The position numbers and the translations under genes are program-made. 10,798 nt of DNA from Sphingomonas sp. (GTDB lineage Bacteria > Pseudomonadota > Alphaproteobacteria > Sphingomonadales > Sphingomonadaceae): assembly GCA_025935515.1 (NCBI GenBank), contig JAICVC010000065.1:1-10798 (forward strand), read 5' to 3'. The notes below the pieces were generated by a model. It searched no databases and was not told the origin of the DNA. It saw nothing but the letters and a program-made list of their open reading frames with translations. Of this stretch, positions 7,200-10,798 are shown in pieces (within the stretch, counting starts at the first letter, position 1; every line of letters starts with the position of its first letter).

Positions 7200-8501
7200 T
7201 TAACGGGCGGCGGAACTCACACGCCAGATCGTGTTGCCGACGTCGTCGGCGACGAGCAGCGACCCGTCGCGTCCGATCTGGACTCCGACGGGGCGGCCGA
7301 GCGCCTTGCCGCGGCCGATGAAGCCGGCCAGCACATCGACCGGCATGCCGCTCGGCTGCGCGCCGGCGAAGGGCACGAACACGACCTTGTAGCCGCTCGG
7401 CGGGATCCGGTTCCACGAGCCGTGCTCGCCGACGAATGCGCCCTGGGCGAAGCGGGGGCCGAGCCGCTGGCCGGTGCTGAACGTGAAGCCGAGCGCGGCG
7501 ACATGCGGGCCGAGGGCGTAATCCGGCACGATCGCGCGGGCGACGAGGTCGGGCCGCGGCGGCTTGACCCGGACGTCGACGTGCTGGCCGAAATAGCTGT
7601 AGGGCCAGCCGTAGAACCCCCCATCGCGAACCGAGGTGATGAAGTCGGGAACGAGGTCGCTGCCGATTTCGTCGCGCTCGTTGACCGCGGTCCACAACGC
7701 GCCGCTCGACGGATTGAAGTCCAGGCCGGCCGGGTTGCGCAAACCGCTGGCGAAGACGCGCGATGCGCCGGTTTGCGGATCGATCTGCAGGATTGCCGCG
7801 TGGTTCTTCTCGATGTCCATGCCGTTTTCGCCGACATTGCTGTTCGAGCCGACGCCGACGTAGAGCCAACGGCCGTCGGGCGAGGCGACCAGGGACTTGG
7901 TCCAGTGATGGTTGCGGCCGGCGGGGAGTGAAGCGACGAGGCGGGGTCGAGCGGTCACGCTGGTAGTCCCCGGCTCGAACGGGACGGCGACGAGCGAATC
8001 CGCATTGGCGACGAACAGTTGGTCGCCGAGAAGCGCCATTCCGAACGGCGAACGCAGGTCGGTCAGCAAAGTCGAGCGGAACTCGGCGACGCCGTCGCCA
8101 TCGGCATCGCGCAGCAAGGTGATGCGGTTGGCGCTTGGAACACCCGCGCCGGCCTTTTTCAGAAACATCTTGAAGAAAATGCCCTTGAGGCCGGGCGGGC
8201 CGGGGTCGGTCCCGGGCTCGGCCGTTTCGGCAACAAGGACGTCACCATTGGGCAGCGTGTACAGCCAGCGCGGATGGTCGAGGCCGGTTGCGAAGGCGTT
8301 GACTTTGAGGCCGGGCGCGGCGGTGGGCGCCTGGCTCGCGGGCCAGCCGGCGGCCTTGAACACCTTCACCGCGGGGATGAGCGCGTTGTCCGGCGGCGGC
8401 AGCTGCGGACGCGGGCCGATCCCGGCTTCCAGCGGCAGCCGCGCCGGCCCGCCGCAGGCGGCAAGCATCAAGCAAATAAGGGTGATGGCGGCTGGTCTCA
8501 T
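7200..8501 (-). CDS. PQQ-dependent sugar/sorbosone dehydrogenase-like lipoprotein
   Basis: A 433-residue predicted lipoprotein: hydrophobic N-terminus and lipobox L-A-A-C with the acylated cysteine at C16, so it should be anchored on the periplasmic side of a membrane. The rest is a six-bladed beta-propeller of the GSDH/L-sorbosone dehydrogenase type. Family-like segments are GLDHPRWLYTLPNGDVLVAE near residue 73, GRNHHWTKSL (about 195-204), SGLRNPAGLDFNP, and GEHGSWNRIPPSGYKV. Members oxidise sugars or related alcohols using PQQ, but many homologues have unproven activity, and PQQ binding cannot be confirmed from sequence. GGAGG (8509-8513) lies seven bases before the ATG. It is on the same strand as corC and lnt and sits where those two are usually adjacent. 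As a lipoprotein it is itself a likely substrate of the neighbouring Lnt. Confidence 0.88.
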   Translation of the reverse strand: MRPAAITLICLMLAACGGPARLPLEAGIGPRPQLPPPDNALIPAVKVFKAAGWPASQAPTAAPGLKVNAFATGLDHPRWLYTLPNGDVLVAETAEPGTDPGPPGLKGIFFKMFLKKAGAGVPSANRITLLRDADGDGVAEFRSTLLTDLRSPFGMALLGDQLFVANADSLVAVPFEPGTTSVTARPRLVASLPAGRNHHWTKSLVASPDGRWLYVGVGSNSNVGENGMDIEKNHAAILQIDPQTGASRVFASGLRNPAGLDFNPSSGALWTAVNERDEIGSDLVPDFITSVRDGGFYGWPYSYFGQHVDVRVKPPRPDLVARAIVPDYALGPHVAALGFTFSTGQRLGPRFAQGAFVGEHGSWNRIPPSGYKVVFVPFAGAQPSGMPVDVLAGFIGRGKALGRPVGVQIGRDGSLLVADDVGNTIWRVSSAAR

Positions 8502-8544
8502 CGCCGATCCTCCAGATCGTCAGACAACCACCCGCTCCCGTCCT

Positions 8545-8573
8545 TAGTTGCCGTCTGCGCCGGACCGGTTCAA
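8545..8573 (-). promoter_or_regulatory. Possible sigma-70-type promoter of the PQQ dehydrogenase-like gene
   Basis: Read on the - strand, TTGAAC and CAACTA are separated by exactly 17 bases and end about 44 bases before the start codon, with the ribosome site between. The -10 match is weak. It lies in the 81-bp gap between this gene and the divergent VOC gene, where any promoters of the pair would have to fall. Confidence 0.28.
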
Positions 8574-8582
8574 ACCAGGCCC

Positions 8583-9005
8583 GTGACCATTGCGCCTTTC
8601 CACCTTGCCTTTCCCGTCGATGATCTCGCCGCGGCGAGGCACTTTTACGGTGAATTGCTCGGCTGTCCCGAAGGGCGCAGCGCTGAGCATTGGGTCGATT
8701 TCGATCTCTACGGCCACCAGATCGTCGCGCATCTCGCGCCCGGGACGGCGCGGTCGCGGGCGACCAATCCGGTCGATGGCGATGACGTGCCGGTACCCCA
8801 TTTCGGTGTGGTGCTGCCGATGGCCGACTGGAAGCAGCTCGCCGACCGCCTGGCGAAAGCGGGGGTCGATTTCGTGATCGCGCCGACCGTACGGTTCGAA
8901 GGCCAGCCCGGCGAGCAGGCGACGATGTTCTTTCTGGACCCCGCCGGCAACGCACTCGAGTTCAAGGCGATGGCCGACCCCGCGAAATTGTTCGCGAGGG
9001 ATTAG
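8583..9005 (+). CDS. VOC (glyoxalase/bleomycin-resistance/dioxygenase superfamily) protein
   Basis: A 140-residue vicinal-oxygen-chelate protein built of two beta-alpha-beta-beta-beta modules. The first opens with FHLAFPVDDLAAARHFYGEL (residues 6-25), the second with VPHFGVVLPMADW (71-83), ending in FFLDPAGNALEFKAM (116-130). Likely metal ligands are H7, H73 and E126, with a fourth around Q46/H50. Small VOC proteins act in very different reactions (isomerisation, ring opening, antibiotic binding), so the substrate is not predictable. The start is GTG 8583 with only a weak AGG upstream; no other start codon is close in frame. It is divergent from the PQQ dehydrogenase-like gene. Its 3' end overlaps the 3' end of corC on the other strand by four bases. 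It is the only + strand gene between lnt and phoH. Confidence 0.85.
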   Translation: MTIAPFHLAFPVDDLAAARHFYGELLGCPEGRSAEHWVDFDLYGHQIVAHLAPGTARSRATNPVDGDDVPVPHFGVVLPMADWKQLADRLAKAGVDFVIAPTVRFEGQPGEQATMFFLDPAGNALEFKAMADPAKLFARD

Positions 9006-9880
9006 TCCGCCGCCGGCGGCATCTCCGGCGCGTGAAGCCGGACCCGGATGATGCGCCGCGGATCGGAATCGACCGCTTCGAGCTTCCAGCCCGACGGATG
9101 CGTCACGCACTCGCCCTGGGTGGGGATGCGGCCGGCTAACAGAAAGACGAGGCCGCCGAGCGTGTCGACCTCGTCCTCGTCGGACGACAGGCGCGCGTCG
9201 ACCGCTTGCGCAAGCTCCTCGAGCTCGAGCCGGGCGTCGGCTTCCCACAGCCCCTCGTCGAGCATGGTCAGCATGCCGGCCTCGGCCTCGTCATGCTCGT
9301 CCTCGATCTCGCCGACGATTTCCTCGACCACGTCTTCGATCGTCACCAGCCCTTCAGTGCCGCCGAACTCATCGACGACGATGGCGAGGTGGACGCGCTG
9401 GCTGCGCATGCGGGCGAGGAGCTCGATGACGCCCATCGACTCCGGGACGAACAAGGGTTCGCGCAACAGCGACTTGATCGATCGATCCCGGGAGGGATCG
9501 ACGCTGGCCATGAACACGTCCTTGATGTGGACCATGCCGATGACCGAATCGAGACTGTCGCCATAGACCGGCAGACGGCTGTGGCCGGCATCCGCGAACG
9601 CGCGGACCAGGCCTTCGAAGCTGATGTCGGACGCGACGGCCATGATATCGCCGCGGGTCACGCAAATGTCGCCCGCGGTCTGCTCGCCGAAGTGAAGCAG
9701 GTTGCGGAGCATCTGTCGCTCGGCCGGCGAGAGGTCTCCCGCGACCGGGCGCGAGTCCTCGGCCTCGTCGATTGCATCCTCGATCTCCGCGCGGAGCGTC
9801 GGTTCGGAATCTTCGCCGAAGATCAGGTGGCGCATGCCGCGCCAGAGGCGCGAGCCGCCTTCGTCGTGCCGGGTTGCCAT
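9002..9880 (-). CDS. corC: CorC/YbeX-type CBS-domain protein (hemolysin family)
   Basis: A soluble 292-residue protein of the YbeX/CorC group. Order: a basic N-terminus, acidic helix (about 26-45), two CBS domains (about 68-125 and 133-190) and a C-terminal CorC_HlyC transporter-associated domain (about 207-286). Characteristic segments are GHSRLPVYGDSLDSVIGMVH (99-118) and VVDEFGGTEGLVTIEDVVEE (168-187). It has no membrane segment, unlike the longer DUF21-containing relatives. CorC was first linked to Mg/Co efflux; in E. coli YbeX has since been tied to ribosome metabolism, which fits its position after ybeY. Its ATG shares one base with the ybeY stop (TGATG), so translation is coupled. Confidence 0.93.
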   Translation of the reverse strand: MATRHDEGGSRLWRGMRHLIFGEDSEPTLRAEIEDAIDEAEDSRPVAGDLSPAERQMLRNLLHFGEQTAGDICVTRGDIMAVASDISFEGLVRAFADAGHSRLPVYGDSLDSVIGMVHIKDVFMASVDPSRDRSIKSLLREPLFVPESMGVIELLARMRSQRVHLAIVVDEFGGTEGLVTIEDVVEEIVGEIEDEHDEAEAGMLTMLDEGLWEADARLELEELAQAVDARLSSDEDEVDTLGGLVFLLAGRIPTQGECVTHPSGWKLEAVDSDPRRIIRVRLHAPEMPPAAD

Positions 9881-10383
9881 CAGGCGGCCACCTCATACGG
9901 GTTGGCGATTCCCAGCCGGTGGAGTGCGCGGACCTCGCGCGCTTCCATATCGGCCGCTTCCGCGTCGTCGTGATGGTCGTAGCCGAGCAGGTGAAGCGTT
10001 CCGTGGACCAACAGGTGCGTGGCATGCTCCTCGAGGCTCACGCCTTTTTCCGCCGCCTCGGCCTCGCAGACACCGCGTGCGACGACGATGTCACCGAGCA
10101 ACAGTTCTGGTTCGGCAACATTTGCGACGAACAGATGACTCCGGTCGAGCATCGGGAACGACAACACGTTGGTCGGCTTGTCCTTGCCGCGCCATTTGGC
10201 GTTCAGCGCACGCACGTCCTCGTCGCTGCTGAGCCGCACTGAAATCTCGACCGGGCGCTCAGACGTGGCAAGCTGCGGAAAGGCGCTTTCGGCGATCGCC
10301 GCTTCCGCCGCACCGCGAGCAAGCTCATTCCAAGAGCTGCTACTGTCCCATTCCTCGTCGGCTTCGATGGCGATCTCGAGCAT
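9880..10383 (-). CDS. ybeY: Endoribonuclease YbeY (rRNA maturation factor)
   Basis: A zinc-dependent single-strand endoribonuclease involved in 16S rRNA 3'-end maturation and ribosome quality control; cytosolic. The family signature HGTLHLLGYDH is at residues 127-137, with the three zinc-binding histidines H127, H131 and H137. The upstream NVLSFP (72-77) and LLLGDIVVA (95-103) blocks are also typical. The length of 167 is normal for the alphaproteobacterial form. The start chosen is ATG 10383, which overlaps the phoH stop by one base (TGATG), the same arrangement as ybeY-corC. GTG 10386 directly before it would add one residue and give a four-base overlap, and remains possible. Confidence 0.96.
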   Translation of the reverse strand: MLEIAIEADEEWDSSSSWNELARGAAEAAIAESAFPQLATSERPVEISVRLSSDEDVRALNAKWRGKDKPTNVLSFPMLDRSHLFVANVAEPELLLGDIVVARGVCEAEAAEKGVSLEEHATHLLVHGTLHLLGYDHHDDAEAADMEAREVRALHRLGIANPYEVAA

Positions 10384-10798
10384 CACCGGCCGGGCCCTTC
10401 ATAGGCTTCGACGATGCGGCCAACCAGCGGATGACGCACGACGTCTGCCGCCGTGAAGCCGACGACGGCGATGCCCTTGACGCTGGTCAGCCGTGAGACT
10501 GCGTCGGCGAGGCCGGACTTGCCCGGATCGGGCAGATCGACCTGGTGCGGGTCGCCACAGATGACCATCCGGCTGCGCATGCCGAAGCGTGTCAGGAACA
10601 TCTTCATCTGCAGCGGCGTGGTGTTCTGCGCTTCGTCTAGGATGATGAAGGCGTCGTTCAAGGTCCGACCGAGCATGAACGAGATTGGAGCGATCTCGAT
10701 CTCGCAGGACTCTATGAGTCGATCGACATTTTATGTAGTGAGCATGTCGTAGAGCGCGTCGTAGAGCGGTCGGATATAGTGGTATACCTTCTCCTTCA
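10383..10798 (-). CDS. phoH: PhoH-family ATPase, partial at window edge and interrupted by an in-frame stop
   Basis: C-terminal part of a PhoH (PhoL/YbeZ-type) P-loop ATPase; the 5' end, including Walker A, lies beyond the window. Clear PhoH segments are EIEIAPISF, the Walker B-like AFIILDEAQN, TTPLQMKMFLTRFG, VICGDPHQVDLP and the end block FTAADVVRHPLVGRIVEAYE. The sequence upstream reads KEKVYHYIRPLYDALYDMLT in the same frame, as expected for PhoH. However, a TAA at 10731-10733 falls between DML-TT and NVDRLIE, where a family member should have a glutamate or similar. Without it the frame runs to the edge. ATG 10676 gives the longest ATG-started remnant, too short to be a full PhoH. Overlaps ybeY by one base. 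Either a decaying gene or an error near the end of the assembled sequence. Confidence 0.88.

Noticed and set aside
7164..7931. 255-codon open frame on the + strand opposite the PQQ dehydrogenase-like gene
   Set aside because: Shadow of a well-supported gene; its composition is biased and no motif or ribosome site supports it.
9009..9020. GCCGCCGGCGGC palindrome at the VOC/corC junction as a terminator
   Set aside because: It has no loop and no U-run and is explained by Ala/Pro codons at the end of corC.
9206..9973. 255-codon open frame on the + strand opposite corC and ybeY
   Set aside because: Spans two genuine overlapping genes on the other strand and has no recognisable domain.

Overview
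The window is high-GC, densely packed bacterial chromosome. Protein similarity recalled from memory (MetK of 404 residues, the phoH-ybeY-ybeX ... lnt-metK order, GTG/TTG starts, 1-4 nt gene overlaps) points to an alphaproteobacterium, most likely a sphingomonad. No mobile element, CRISPR array, tRNA or rRNA was seen, and no gap between genes exceeds about 115 bases.

Left part, + strand (116-3870): four tightly spaced genes, probably one operon. They encode a short-chain dehydrogenase with a hydrophobic C-terminal tail, a DUF2231-type membrane protein, a 583-residue protein with a four-helix membrane module fused to a family 1 glycoside hydrolase domain, and a second small four-helix membrane protein. 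The genes are joined by ATGA and TGATG overlaps or a 13-nt gap. All four products look membrane-bound or membrane-associated. This is the most unusual part of the window. A membrane-tethered, cytoplasm-facing glycosidase beside an oxidoreductase suggests work on a glycosylated lipid or a sugar at the inner membrane, but the substrate is unknown.

Middle, - strand (7144 down to 3873): lnt (apolipoprotein N-acyltransferase), metK (S-adenosylmethionine synthetase) and a small secreted protein. A 22-bp AT-rich inverted repeat between lnt and metK is a candidate operator for methionine-cycle control. The left operon and this block meet tail to tail with only 2 nt between stop codons.

Right part: a PQQ/sorbosone-dehydrogenase-type lipoprotein (- strand) and a small VOC protein (+ strand) sit between lnt and the phoH-ybeY-ybeX(corC) run (- strand), splitting a block that is usually contiguous. 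The phoH-ybeY-ybeX genes overlap by single bases and are linked to RNA/ribosome quality control. The phoH copy at the window edge carries an in-frame TAA and several changes at conserved positions, in a locally AT-richer stretch. This is either a decaying gene or, more likely, an error near a contig end.
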